Made by a program: the position numbers and the translations under genes. From Actinobacteria bacterium HGW-Actinobacteria-6 (GTDB lineage Bacteria > Actinomycetota > Coriobacteriia > Anaerosomatales > Anaerosomataceae), in NCBI GenBank assembly GCA_002841295.1, contig PHEU01000004.1, positions 56,945-120,944 on the forward strand: a stretch of 64,000 nucleotides of DNA, written 5' to 3'. Positions 43,728-52,224 of this stretch are shown one piece after another (the first letter of the stretch is position 1; each line of letters opens with the position of its first letter). The notes under the pieces are model-generated. The model was not told where the DNA came from. It worked only from the letters and a program-made list of their open reading frames with translations, and searched no databases.

Positions 43728-44192
43728 ATGCCAGCATTTCTTGCCGGGCTCCCGCCCTGGCTCAAATACATGGCTATCACCGTCATCCCCTGGATCGAGC
43801 TCCGGGGCGCGATTCCCCTCGCCGTGCAGCAAGCCGAGCAGGTATACCTGCCCTTGATCCTGGTCTCCAACCTTGCCATCTTCTGGCCCGGGTTCTACTT
43901 TTTGGAGCTCGTCTACCACCGGATACCTGAAGGCTCCTGGCTTCACCGTAAGCTCGAGGGCATCCGTGTAAAGGCGCACCCGTTGGTGGAGAAGTACGGC
44001 GTGCTCGGTCTGGCGGTGTTCGTGGCGATTCCGCTGCCGGGCACCGGCGCGTACTCGGGAACCGCCGCCGCGTGGCTTCTGAAGATGGATCCCAAGAAGG
44101 CGTTTCTCGGTGTTTCGCTCGGAATCTTCGGCGCGTTCTTCCTGGTGTGGGGAATCTCGGCTGGCGTGGCTGCCGGTGTGAAGCTCTTCTAA
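43728..44192 (+). CDS. Small multidrug export-family membrane protein (COG2426)
   Basis: A 154-residue membrane protein with four helices. WIELRGAIPLAV and LILVSNLAIFWPGFYFLELV in the first half and AIPLPGTGAYSGTAAAWLL in the second match PF06695, named small multidrug export protein, though transport has not been shown for most members. ATG 43728 begins 7 nt after the upstream stop. Confidence 0.82.
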   Translation: MPAFLAGLPPWLKYMAITVIPWIELRGAIPLAVQQAEQVYLPLILVSNLAIFWPGFYFLELVYHRIPEGSWLHRKLEGIRVKAHPLVEKYGVLGLAVFVAIPLPGTGAYSGTAAAWLLKMDPKKAFLGVSLGIFGAFFLVWGISAGVAAGVKLF

Positions 44193-44216
44193 CGGCGACG
44201 CGCTACACTTCTGGCC

Positions 44217-45053
44217 ATGACGCAGCGACAACTCCCACGCCGTTCGCCTTTCGCGTTCGGACTCACCTTCATTCCGCCAGAGACGCTTGGCGCGTTTGCT
44301 GCCGAGGCTGACGGTCCCGGTCGGACGCTTGCGGCCGCAGCCGCTCACCTTCGTGCAGCTTTCGCATTCGTCCCCTCGTGGGAGCCATGGGCCGGCGAAG
44401 CGCTGTCGGCGCTTGTGGATGCTGGCATCAGCGCGTTCTGGGCCGTAGAAGGCCCCCTGTGGCCCGTGCTGGCCTCTGAGGGCATCATCGAGGGGTTGCG
44501 CCGTACGCTTACCCATCCAGACGAGATGGCCGACCGGATCGAGTTTGGTCTTGACGCCGTTGTGGCCAGGGCGCGGCATGGTTTGGAGTCAGGTGCCTCG
44601 GCAATCGTACTGGCCGAGGATCTCGCTGGCGCGCAGGGGCCGCTGGTCGCGCCGGATTTCGCAATCGAGCGGCTGCTCCCGGCGTACGAAGCAGTGGTCG
44701 CGGTGGCCAACGACTTCTCATTGCCTGCAGTGCTCCATTCCGACGGTGATACGCGCTGGATGTTGGGCGCCGTGAAAAGGGCCGGCTTCGCGGCGATGCA
44801 TGCTGGGGGAGGACTCGATTTTGACGCATTTGAGCGGCTCTTCTGGGCTGCACGCGTCCATGACTTGGCGATCATCGGCGGCATGCAGACGGTCGACCTC
44901 AGCCGGGGACTTGCACGCGCTGAGGTGCTCGGAAGCCGCATCGGTCTGCTCGCAAGGGCAGGGGGTCTTCTCGTCGCTGACGACGGCGGTGTGACTGAAT
45001 TGCAGCAGGTAGCGTCTCTGGTGGACGCGGTGTCCGCTGCGCGTGCGGTCTGA
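44217..45053 (+). CDS. Uroporphyrinogen decarboxylase-like TIM-barrel protein
   Basis: A 278-residue member of the URO-D/methyltransferase superfamily (MtaA/CmuA side). ESGASAIVLAEDLAGAQGPL, APDFAIERLLPAYEAVV, PAVLHSDGDTRWMLGAV and GFAAMHAGGGLDFDAFERLF follow the barrel order of the family, including the HxD/H in the C-terminal half. The N-terminal porphyrin-decarboxylase arginines are not obvious, so a corrinoid-related role is more likely than haem synthesis. A TACACT -10 (44204-44209) ends 7 nt before ATG 44217 without a ribosome site. Confidence 0.7.
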   Translation: MTQRQLPRRSPFAFGLTFIPPETLGAFAAEADGPGRTLAAAAAHLRAAFAFVPSWEPWAGEALSALVDAGISAFWAVEGPLWPVLASEGIIEGLRRTLTHPDEMADRIEFGLDAVVARARHGLESGASAIVLAEDLAGAQGPLVAPDFAIERLLPAYEAVVAVANDFSLPAVLHSDGDTRWMLGAVKRAGFAAMHAGGGLDFDAFERLFWAARVHDLAIIGGMQTVDLSRGLARAEVLGSRIGLLARAGGLLVADDGGVTELQQVASLVDAVSAARAV

Positions 45054-45160
45054 ATCGTCGACCGCGGGGTCGCATGATCCGCGATTGTTGGATACTGCTC
45101 TGGTAAGCTACGCTTAATTGTATTAACTGAGATGTATTGCACACTCCAGGGGGAGGAAGC

Positions 45161-46279
45161 GTGCGTCCGTCAATTCGCTTCATTTTATTTGTGTCCGTCG
45201 CCCTGATCGCCAGTTTCGGCGCGTGCGACGCCGCGCTGGGATTCTCTGAGACACCGTATGCTGGTCGTTCCGATTATGGAGACTCCTGCTGGTACAGCAA
45301 CTGCCATGCGGTGGCGAACACCGACGGCACGGGGCCTCACGGGAACTACAGTACGACGTCTCAGACCTGTTCGCTCTGTCATACACTGCACGATGCGTCG
45401 AACTCCGGAATCAAGTTGTTGCCGCAAGCGACCGTGACGTCTATGTGTTTCATGTGTCATGACGGCACGGGCTCGCCGGGCAGCGGTGTCTACGGCGCGA
45501 TCATCGGGCGGGGCCTCACAGTCGGCGCGGAGCACTCGGTGAATGCGACAAGCGTCGTGCCTGGCGGTGATCCGGACGGAGGAAGCGCGACCGTCGCCTT
45601 CTCGGAATCCGGTCTGCTGGGGTGCGGGGACTGTCACAGCGTTCACGGGAACAACACCGTAGCCCGGTTCGCGGGCGAGCGGGCTCGCAGCTCATCGAAT
45701 GACACCTTCCGGAACACCGAGTTGCGGAGCACGCGTCTGCTCAAGACGCGTCCCGGTGTCGCAACGACCTCAGTCGCCGAGTACGGTTCCGACTGGTGCC
45801 TTTCCTGCCATCTGGGACGGTCGTCCGGCTCAGCCGTGGTTCACAACCACCCCGTAGAGTCATCGTTGACCACGTCGGCACCCTACGTGTACGACCGGGT
45901 GCCTCGCATGTACTCGAACTCATCCACGTCGACGCAGGTGTTGGGTACAATGGGACGCCTGGGAACCGATCCCGCGACGGGACTCACCCGAGTCAGGCAC
46001 AACCGTGCGTTTGTCATGCCGTGGCCTCGAACGACACTTCAAACAGGTCACCTTCCCATTTGCATGCAGTGCCACGAGGACACCCGCTACGTCGGTGAAG
46101 TCGGTGCAGTCGCAGCCTCCGTCGTTTCCGTGCGAGATGGCTCGTCCAGTACCGACAACCCGCGATTCCAGAACTTCCCCCATGAGACACTTGGATATCG
46201 GATGTTGGTCGAATCGACCAGAACCGCATACACCGATGACCTCTGCTTGAACTGCCACCCTCTGGCGCAGTTGCCGTAG
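45161..46279 (+). CDS. Secreted multihaem c-type cytochrome with seven haem motifs
   Basis: A 372-residue exported protein with signal peptide (about residues 1-25). Seven haem c attachment sites: C43-WYSN-CH (a CX4CH, H49), CSLCH (70-74), CFMCH (96-100), CGDCH (155-159), CLSCH (213-217), CMQCH (about 308) and CLNCH (about 366). The spacing and the doubled CXXCH style resemble periplasmic multihaem cytochromes for extracellular or respiratory electron transfer. GTG 45161 has GGGGGAGG upstream. The gene is monocistronic; two hairpins follow. The gap before it (45054-45160) holds no evident element. Confidence 0.9.
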   Translation: MRPSIRFILFVSVALIASFGACDAALGFSETPYAGRSDYGDSCWYSNCHAVANTDGTGPHGNYSTTSQTCSLCHTLHDASNSGIKLLPQATVTSMCFMCHDGTGSPGSGVYGAIIGRGLTVGAEHSVNATSVVPGGDPDGGSATVAFSESGLLGCGDCHSVHGNNTVARFAGERARSSSNDTFRNTELRSTRLLKTRPGVATTSVAEYGSDWCLSCHLGRSSGSAVVHNHPVESSLTTSAPYVYDRVPRMYSNSSTSTQVLGTMGRLGTDPATGLTRVRHNRAFVMPWPRTTLQTGHLPICMQCHEDTRYVGEVGAVAASVVSVRDGSSSTDNPRFQNFPHETLGYRMLVESTRTAYTDDLCLNCHPLAQLP

Positions 46280-46288
46280 CGCTAGATG

Positions 46289-46311
46289 GGAGGCGATCGG
46301 GATCCGCCTCC
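46289..46311 (+). terminator. Hairpin after the cytochrome gene
   Basis: GGAGGCG (46289-46295) pairs with CGCCTCC (46305-46311). A weak T-tail makes it an uncertain terminator. Confidence 0.45.
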
Positions 46312-46342
46312 TCAGGTGCGATGCTATCGCGTACGACGACGC

Positions 46343-46372
46343 ACGTAGGGCGCCCCGTGGGGCGCCCTACGT
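46343..46372. terminator. Palindromic bidirectional terminator between convergent genes
   Basis: ACGTAGGGCGCCCC (46343-46356) and GGGGCGCCCTACGT (46359-46372) form a perfect 14-bp stem. It lies between the plus-strand cytochrome and the end of the minus-strand sulfur operon, so it can serve both. Confidence 0.72.
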
Positions 46373-46393
46373 CACTTCAATGTCGATACCGGC

Positions 46394-47686
46394 CTATGCC
46401 TGCATCGGCTTCTTGCCCTTGAGTGGCATTGCTGCCACGACCAGGTCGATGACCTGCCAGACCTGAAGTCCGAGCTCGTGAACCTCGTTGAGCTCCTCGA
46501 TCTGGAGGCGGCAGTTCTCGCACGGGCAGGCCAGCACGCTGGCGCCGCTAGCTTTGAGCTGCTCGACCTTCTTGATGCCGGACGCCAGACGCACGTCCTT
46601 GAACTCCTCCATGGCCACGATGCCGCCACCGCCACCGCAGCACCACTGCTCTGCGCGGTTGGGGGTGAGGTCGACGAAGTTGTCGGTCACCGCTTTCACG
46701 ATATCGCGCGGCTCTTCGAACTTGCCGCCGTTGCGGCCGAGCTGGCACGGATCGTGGTAGGTGACTTTGCCCTCGATGAGTCCCTTGTCCACCGTGATGC
46801 GGCCAGCCTTGATGTACTGGTCCACCTTCTCGAGGATGTGGCTCACCTTGAACGGCATCGGTTCTTTGGACCACGCCTCGTAGAAGAACTCCGCGACACG
46901 ATACGCGTGACCGCATTCGGGCACGACGATCTCCTTCACGCCGAGTCGGATGGCCTCGTCGATGTAGCGCTTCGTGATGAGACGGGCCTTCTCGGCATCG
47001 CCGTAGAAGAAGCCATAGTTGGCTGCTTCGAACATCGAGATGGTCCAGCTTTCGCCAGCCTCCTCGAAGATCACGGCAGCCGGACGGATCGAGTGTGCGC
47101 CCGCAAGCGCGACATACAAGATGTCGGCACCCTGCTTGTTCACGGGCACCTGGGATTCCGGGTTGCCGGTGATCGCGCGCACTTCTTCCTGGATGTCCTC
47201 AAAACCGCTGATCATGACGTCGTTGAACATCTCGGCGTTGTCGCCCTTAAAGATGGCGGCATCGGCGAGCTGGCCAAGCATCTCGTTTCCGCGACCGGCA
47301 GCGATGAGAATCGCCTTGGCCACCGAGAGGATCCAAGCGGTGTCGATCGAGAACGGGCAGTAGTACATGCAGCGGCGGCAGCCGGTGCAGGCGTACGCCG
47401 AGTCGTAGAGCTCGTCGAGCAAGTTGTCGTCAGGATCTCGCGCCTCGTAGAGAGCAGGGACAAAACGCCCGGTCTTGTCGAAGTACTTCTTGTAGACCTG
47501 GCGAATCAGCTCGGCACGGCGGGCGGGGAGGTACTTGAAGTCCCCGGTGCCGACGTACTGGTGGCACGCGTCCTTACAGATCGCGCAACGTGCGCAGATG
47601 TCGATGTACTGCTTGAGCTGGCGGTTCATCTTCTTGTCTATGACCCCCGCGAGGGTCGTGAGCTGCTGTGCGTCCATGCTACTCAC
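46394..47686 (-). CDS. HdrD/DsrK/TmcB-like iron-sulfur electron-transfer protein
   Basis: A 430-residue cytoplasmic iron-sulfur protein. Two [4Fe-4S] ferredoxin motifs are at CARCAICKDACH and CTGCRRCMYYCP. Two CCG-type regions follow: the first (ECGHAYR, then DPCQLGRNGG) and the second (WCCGGGGG with CPCENC), the latter ligating the non-cubane cluster used by heterodisulfide reductases. The ECGHAYR phrase is typical of DsrK/TmcB. It is predicted to work with the membrane cytochrome encoded upstream (overlap 8 nt), passing menaquinol electrons to a thiol/disulfide or sulfur substrate. It is the last gene of the minus-strand operon. Confidence 0.9.
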   Translation of the reverse strand: MSSMDAQQLTTLAGVIDKKMNRQLKQYIDICARCAICKDACHQYVGTGDFKYLPARRAELIRQVYKKYFDKTGRFVPALYEARDPDDNLLDELYDSAYACTGCRRCMYYCPFSIDTAWILSVAKAILIAAGRGNEMLGQLADAAIFKGDNAEMFNDVMISGFEDIQEEVRAITGNPESQVPVNKQGADILYVALAGAHSIRPAAVIFEEAGESWTISMFEAANYGFFYGDAEKARLITKRYIDEAIRLGVKEIVVPECGHAYRVAEFFYEAWSKEPMPFKVSHILEKVDQYIKAGRITVDKGLIEGKVTYHDPCQLGRNGGKFEEPRDIVKAVTDNFVDLTPNRAEQWCCGGGGGIVAMEEFKDVRLASGIKKVEQLKASGASVLACPCENCRLQIEELNEVHELGLQVWQVIDLVVAAMPLKGKKPMQA

Positions 47687-48413
47687 TCCTCACAAGGTTG
47701 GACGAGAACGAGCCGATCGAATGGATGAGCTTGCTGAACGGGAAGTACATCAAGAACAGGTTCGTGAACAGCATGTGGGTTCCCAGCGAGATCCCGACGT
47801 TGCTTGCGAGCAGCTCGTGAGGAATCTCCGGCCTGAAGGTGATCACGCTGAGGAACCACTCGCGGTAGGTGGCGGCGTGAACGATGTCGCCGTACACGAA
47901 GCGCATGTGGTCGCCCATCGTCACAACACCCAGTAGCAAGAAGAGCAGCAGGTAGTCTTCGGGTACCGAGAGGTTCTTGAACGGGCCATAGGTCCTGCGT
48001 GCTATCCAGTAGAGCACGCCCGCCAGCATGATGACGCCCGCGATGCTTCCGGACCACGCCGCAAACGTGTTCATGCCCGCTTCGCCGAGAAGCTCAGGCA
48101 GGAACGGGAACTCGTGGATCAGCCGGGCATGCCCAACGAATGCGCCCAGTGCTGCAACGTGGAACGCGAATGCGAAGATCCACATCGTGGGTTCGATCTT
48201 CGCTGATTGCGGGGCGATGAAGGTGTCCTTCATCAGCTTGGCGAAGCGGCCTAGCTTTGTCTTGGGCTTTGGGAACATGCCCAGACGAACCGGGGACTTC
48301 GGAGTCGTGGACCACTCGTAGATGCGCCACGCCATTCCGCCGAAGAACACGATCGCTGCGAGGTAGATGCCCCAGACCGATGTTATCCAGAGGTACGTTT
48401 CCATTGAGGCCAC
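47679..48413 (-). CDS. NarI/DsrM-like membrane cytochrome b subunit
   Basis: A 244-residue inner-membrane protein with about six helices (VWGIYLAAIVFFGGMAWRIY; AFAFHVAALGAFVGHARLI; LLLFLLLGVVTMGDHMRF). Histidines in helices (FHVAALGAFVGHAR, TMGDHMRF, GTHMLFTN) suit haem b ligation, as in NarI/HdrE/DsrM. It would be the quinone-side partner of the HdrD-like protein with which it overlaps. METYL at 48404 is an alternative start. Confidence 0.85.
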   Translation of the reverse strand: MASMETYLWITSVWGIYLAAIVFFGGMAWRIYEWSTTPKSPVRLGMFPKPKTKLGRFAKLMKDTFIAPQSAKIEPTMWIFAFAFHVAALGAFVGHARLIHEFPFLPELLGEAGMNTFAAWSGSIAGVIMLAGVLYWIARRTYGPFKNLSVPEDYLLLFLLLGVVTMGDHMRFVYGDIVHAATYREWFLSVITFRPEIPHELLASNVGISLGTHMLFTNLFLMYFPFSKLIHSIGSFSSNLVRSE

Positions 48414-48414
48414 C

Positions 48415-48657
48415 CTACTTTACGCGCTTGACCAGGAACACGAACTGGCCGTCTACCTTCTCGGCCTGCAGTACTTCGTTGCCGGTCGACTTCGCCCATG
48501 CGGGAATGTCGGCCATTGCACCCGGGTCGGTGGCTACGGCGCGGATGATGCCGCCGACTTCGACCTTGCCGATGTTCTGGCTGACTTTCACCATCGGAAG
48601 CGGGCAGAGCAGGCCCTTGAGGTCGAGCTCGAGGTCGATCTTGTTCTCTTCGGACAT
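48415..48657 (-). CDS. TusA-family sulfur-carrier protein
   Basis: An 80-residue TusA protein. The single catalytic Cys is in KGLLCPLPMVKV, the family's CPxPxxx motif, and VGGIIRAVATDPGAMADIPAW follows. TusA proteins carry persulfide sulfur between enzymes. It sits between the DsrE-like gene and the HdrDE-like pair, an arrangement known in dissimilatory sulfur metabolism. Confidence 0.93.
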   Translation of the reverse strand: MSEENKIDLELDLKGLLCPLPMVKVSQNIGKVEVGGIIRAVATDPGAMADIPAWAKSTGNEVLQAEKVDGQFVFLVKRVK

Positions 48658-48723
48658 AGTCGTCTCCTTTTACGGGTCATGCAGCGCATGACCGACTGCT
48701 GACTGTGAGGTCTGTTTGCGGGG

Positions 48724-49212
48724 CTAGATGAACAGCTGAATTTCGGCGTCCTGTGCCTTCATGATGAAGAAGCCGACACCGACCGGGTCCTTGACGCCGT
48801 CAATGAATGCCTCTTGCGGAATCTCCATGACGTCCATCGACATCTGGCAGCCGTACATGTTGACGCCAAGGTCGATTGCAAGGTCGCGTAGTTCGCTCAG
48901 CTTGCTCACATTGTGATTACCCATCATTTTGCCGAACATCCACCGACCCATGCCGCCGAAGCTGAACATAGACGGATTGGCTTTCATGATGTCGCCGCCG
49001 TACATCACTCCGAGCATGCGCCCGAAGAGCGTCTTGCCCGTGCTCACATTCTTCTTGATCGCGCGCAGGCCCCAGAACGTGAAGAACATGGTGACTTCCA
49101 TGCCCATCGCTGCTGCGCCCGTTGCGATGATGAATGCGCCGAACAACTTGTCCATGTCACCACTCATCACCACCATCGCCATGCTCTTTTGGCGGGGCTC
49201 TTCATCCGACAT
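48724..49212 (-). CDS. DsrE/DrsE-like sulfur-trafficking protein
   Basis: A 162-residue DsrE-like protein. It starts with SMAMVVMSGDMDKLFGAFII and has GMEVTMFFTFWGLRAI, and a conserved Cys in GVNMYGCQMSMDVM, likely the persulfide carrier. It has no export signal. Related proteins pass sulfur with TusA; the adjacent tusA supports that. A predicted hydrophobic surface explains the long methionine-rich region (MFSFGGMGRWMFGKMMGNH). Confidence 0.88.
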   Translation of the reverse strand: MSDEEPRQKSMAMVVMSGDMDKLFGAFIIATGAAAMGMEVTMFFTFWGLRAIKKNVSTGKTLFGRMLGVMYGGDIMKANPSMFSFGGMGRWMFGKMMGNHNVSKLSELRDLAIDLGVNMYGCQMSMDVMEIPQEAFIDGVKDPVGVGFFIMKAQDAEIQLFI

Positions 49213-49268
49213 CTGCAGTTCCTCCTTGTTGACTCAGGGTTTCTACACGGCCCGAGGGCCGCACCGGC

Positions 49269-49601
49269 CTAGTTGGACTCGCCGAGAGTTGCCGCCGAGC
49301 GGCTCTGCTCCTCAAGCGATTCGCGCATGACCTCGGTAATGAGGTCGAAAGCGACGAGGATCTTTGGGTTGGCGATCGTGTAGTAGATGTTGGCGCCTGC
49401 GCGTCGAGTCTTCACGACACCGCGGCTTCGGAGAATCGCAAGGTGCTGGGAGAGAGTGGCCTGGGGGATTCCGGTACGGGCAGCGATCGCGCTGACCGAT
49501 ACCTCACCATCGCGCAGGCTGTTGAGGATCATTTGACGCTTCGCGTTGGCGAGCGTCTTGCACATCTCTGAGTGAAGGCAGTAGAAGCTCTCGTCGTCCA
49601 C
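49269..49601 (-). CDS. ArsR-family regulator of the sulfur operon
   Basis: A 110-residue winged-helix repressor. The helix-turn-helix is VSVSAIAARTGIPQATLSQH with LRSRGVVKTRRAGANIYY as the wing. Two Cys near the start (FYCLHSEMCKTLANAKRQ) are possible sensing thiols, as in persulfide-responsive ArsR proteins; that role is inferred. GTG 49601 has GGGAGG 5 nt upstream; ATG 49625 is an alternative. It is the first gene before dsrE-like and tusA and probably regulates them and itself. Confidence 0.85.
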   Translation of the reverse strand: MDDESFYCLHSEMCKTLANAKRQMILNSLRDGEVSVSAIAARTGIPQATLSQHLAILRSRGVVKTRRAGANIYYTIANPKILVAFDLITEVMRESLEEQSRSAATLGESN

Positions 49602-49623
49602 GGAGTCCTCCCGGGTATTCAAC

Positions 49624-49643
49624 ATATGCGAATATGCGAATGT
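49624..49643 (-). promoter_or_regulatory. Tandem ATATGCGA repeat, probable ArsR operator
   Basis: ATATGCGA occurs twice in a row (49624-49631, 49632-49639) followed by ATGT, just upstream of the ArsR gene. On the minus strand a possible TTAACC...CATATT promoter (17-nt spacer) has its -10 inside this repeat, which would allow repression. Confidence 0.5.
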
Positions 49644-49756
49644 ACTGAGCAAAGGTTAAGCCAAACTAAGGTTCAAGGCAAGGGTTTTCACAAGCGATTT
49701 CTTATCGGTCGCCGACGCCGCCCGTCGGATGACAGCAGAACGAGCATTGTGCCGCT

Positions 49757-49784
49757 TTGAACGCCTCGGAGCGCGTGCTACGAT
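49757..49784 (+). promoter_or_regulatory. Promoter of the chemosensory operon
   Basis: TTGAAC (49757-49762) and TACGAT (49779-49784) are 16 nt apart with TGC before the -10. A leader of about 85 nt follows, ending in GGGGAGG before GTG 49877. No riboswitch was recognised in it. Confidence 0.55.
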
Positions 49785-49876
49785 TGAGACCGCACTTACG
49801 CTTGCGCTGATGTCACCGACCCGGTTCTTCCAGGGTCGAGCCATCGCGCTCAGTCGAACCGGACGGGGAGGATCAC

Positions 49877-50623
49877 GTGGCCCTCGAGGGTAACCTCAAG
49901 GACTTCTCACTTGCGGACATGTTCCGCCTGCTCGCGTCCGGTCGAAAGACGGGGACGCTCTTTCTTGAACGCCCGGATGCACAGGGCAAGGTGTGCTTCA
50001 AGAAGGGTCGAGTCTTCTACGCGTCCAGCAACTGGCATCGGGAGTCTCTCGGCAGACGTATCGTGAAAGCTGGCGTCATTTCCGAGAAGCAGCTGCGTCA
50101 GGCGCTTGGCCTGCAGAAGATCCAGAAGAAGGAGATGGCGGATCGCCGTCTTGGTCAGATTCTGGTCGACGAGGGCTATCTCGACGCCAAGGTTCTGGAG
50201 ACGTTCATTCAGGAGCAGATCAACGACACGCTGTTTGACCTGTTCCGTTGGGACGAGGGGCAGTTGCGCTTCGAGGCCGAGGAGACGTGCGAAGAGGAAG
50301 ACATCGGCATCTCCGTTTCGGTTGAGAACATCATCATGGAGTCCTCTCGCCGTCTTGAGTTGTGGGGCAGAATACGCCAGAAGATTCCGTCGCTTGAGAC
50401 TGAGTTCGTGATGGCGGCGGCTCCCGGTGACAAGTCAATGGAGATTCACCTCAAGCCGAAAGAGTGGATGCTCCTGTGCTACCTGCACGGAGGTCGCTCG
50501 GTCAAGGAACTCGTGCAGCTCACTGGTTATAACGACTTCGAGACAGCCCGGATCCTCTACGGCATGTATGCCGCAGGGCTCATCGAGAAGATCGGGGACG
50601 GCGCCGAGAGCGCCGTCGAGTAA
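49877..50623 (+). CDS. DUF4388 (PATAN-like) protein
   Basis: A 248-residue cytoplasmic protein. The N-terminal DUF4388/PATAN domain starts ALEGNLKDFSLADMFRLLAS and RKTGTLFL, with GRVFYASSN; the middle has LGQILVDEGYLDAKVLETFI and DTLFDLFRWDEGQLRF, repeats typical of this family. A C-terminal helical region ends in GYNDFETARILYGMYAAGLI. Proteins of this family occur with type IV pili and chemosensory genes in cyanobacteria, Deinococcus and deltaproteobacteria; the mechanism is not settled. It is the first gene of the operon. Confidence 0.85.
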   Translation: MALEGNLKDFSLADMFRLLASGRKTGTLFLERPDAQGKVCFKKGRVFYASSNWHRESLGRRIVKAGVISEKQLRQALGLQKIQKKEMADRRLGQILVDEGYLDAKVLETFIQEQINDTLFDLFRWDEGQLRFEAEETCEEEDIGISVSVENIIMESSRRLELWGRIRQKIPSLETEFVMAAAPGDKSMEIHLKPKEWMLLCYLHGGRSVKELVQLTGYNDFETARILYGMYAAGLIEKIGDGAESAVE

Positions 50624-50634
50624 GGGCGTGTCAG

Positions 50635-52149
50635 TTGAACGGTGAGGGACTGGCCAAGGATCTGACACTCGAGGAGTTTTCGCGTTTTCGAGATTTCATC
50701 CACTCCACTTCCGGCATATTCCTCGAAGACGGGAAACTCGACTCGCTGCGCATCTCCCTTGTGACGCGCGCGACGCGTTTGGGATATCCCGCCTTTGACG
50801 ACTACTACCGCCTTCTTGTGCAAGACGAGCGTGAGTTCAATGAGCTGATGAATCTGGTCACCATCAACGAGACCAGCTTCTTTCGCTTTCCTCAGCAGTT
50901 CGATGCGCTCAAGAGCCAGGTGCTGCCGGAGATCATGTCCGGCAAGACGCAGTCCAACCGCGCTATCAGAATCTGGTCAGCGGGATGCTCGACGGGTGAG
51001 GAGCCATATTCCCTCGGGATGGCGTGCGCTGATGCCGGCATTCAAGGGCTTGGCTGGAAGCCGCAGATTCTCGGCACGGACGTCTCCACAAAGGCTCTCG
51101 CCCTCGCCAAGAAGGCCACCTACGGCAAGAGGGCGATGCTCAACGTTTCGAAGGACGTCCTCGCCCGTCATTTTGAGCCTGCAGCGGATCAGTATGCAGT
51201 GGCTCCGCACATTCGCGGCATTGTGGACTTTGGCTATCACAACCTCATCAAGGAGCCGTACCCGCTGTCGCTCATGGGTAACTGGGACATCATCTTCTGC
51301 CGTAACGTCACCATCTACTTCAAGATGGAATCGACGAAGCGGGTTGTCTCAAACTTCTACAACAGCTTGAACGAAGGCGGCTATCTGTTCATCGGACACT
51401 CCGAGACGCTATCGTCGATCACTGACCTCTTCGAGGTCGTGGAGGTCGGCGGCGTGTATCTGTACCGCAAGCCGCGCGCCAAGCGAATGTTCGCCATCAC
51501 GCCGAAGCCGAGGTTCTCCGCCGGCACACCCGTTTCGCCGGCGCGTGAGACCTCGAGCCCAGTGCGTCCCGCGAGAAAACCGGCTGCAAGACATGCCGCC
51601 GAGCAGGATTCGCCTGTCGCGGCAGTCGCTGGCAATCCTGACCTGGTGACGCAGGCGCGCCTGTGCCTCGAGCAAGGTCACCCGGATCAAGTGATTGAGA
51701 TCGTCGCCCGCATTCTCCTCTCGGATCCCAATAACGCTGAGGCACACCTGTTGTCGGCCTACGTCTACGCGGACTCAGGAGATTACCCGCAGGCGCTTGA
51801 GGCATGCCACAGAGCGCTTGCCATCAATCCTTTGCTGCCGGTAGCGCGATATATCCTCGGCATTATTCATCAGCGCCAGGGTGATCCGGTACGAGCAATC
51901 AGTGAGCTCAAGAAGACCATCTACATTGAAGCGGATTTTGCGCTTGCGCATCTGAATCTCGCCAATATCTACAAGGCGCAGCGCAAGTGGGACACGGCCG
52001 CGCGTGAGTATGAGAACGCGCTGCGGGCGCTGTACAAGAGCCCGGAAGGCTCATGGACGGAGTTCCTTGGCGGTTTCAAGGTTGATCTGCTGGCGAAGAC
52101 GTGTGAGCGCAGTCTGCTAGAGTGTCGTAAGGCTATGGGGGTCGCCTAA
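50635..52149 (+). CDS. cheR: CheR methyltransferase fused to TPR repeats
   Basis: A 504-residue SAM-dependent MCP glutamate methyltransferase. CheR N-terminal domain (TSFFRFPQQFDAL at about 80-95), then the SAM-binding WSAGCSTGEEPYSLGM and the conserved NVTIYF and GGYLFIGHSETL. The region from about 330 to the end has TPR motifs (CLEQGHPDQVIEIVARILLS, YPQALEACHRALAINPLLPV, AISELKKTIYIEADFALAHL). TPR-fused CheR is seen in some ACF/type IV pilus systems. It appears to start with TTG 50635. Confidence 0.93.
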   Translation: MNGEGLAKDLTLEEFSRFRDFIHSTSGIFLEDGKLDSLRISLVTRATRLGYPAFDDYYRLLVQDEREFNELMNLVTINETSFFRFPQQFDALKSQVLPEIMSGKTQSNRAIRIWSAGCSTGEEPYSLGMACADAGIQGLGWKPQILGTDVSTKALALAKKATYGKRAMLNVSKDVLARHFEPAADQYAVAPHIRGIVDFGYHNLIKEPYPLSLMGNWDIIFCRNVTIYFKMESTKRVVSNFYNSLNEGGYLFIGHSETLSSITDLFEVVEVGGVYLYRKPRAKRMFAITPKPRFSAGTPVSPARETSSPVRPARKPAARHAAEQDSPVAAVAGNPDLVTQARLCLEQGHPDQVIEIVARILLSDPNNAEAHLLSAYVYADSGDYPQALEACHRALAINPLLPVARYILGIIHQRQGDPVRAISELKKTIYIEADFALAHLNLANIYKAQRKWDTAAREYENALRALYKSPEGSWTEFLGGFKVDLLAKTCERSLLECRKAMGVA

Positions 52150-52224
52150 TGAAGTCGACCCTAAAGCCCCGACCCGCGTGGGGCGATACAACACGAGAGA
52201 CCTGTGTCGAGGAGGGAGCGGGGA

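Noticed and set aside
46478..47728. 416-codon plus-strand frame opposite the HdrD-like gene
   Set aside because: Its protein lacks family motifs and the minus strand clearly encodes the iron-sulfur protein with all its cysteine motifs.
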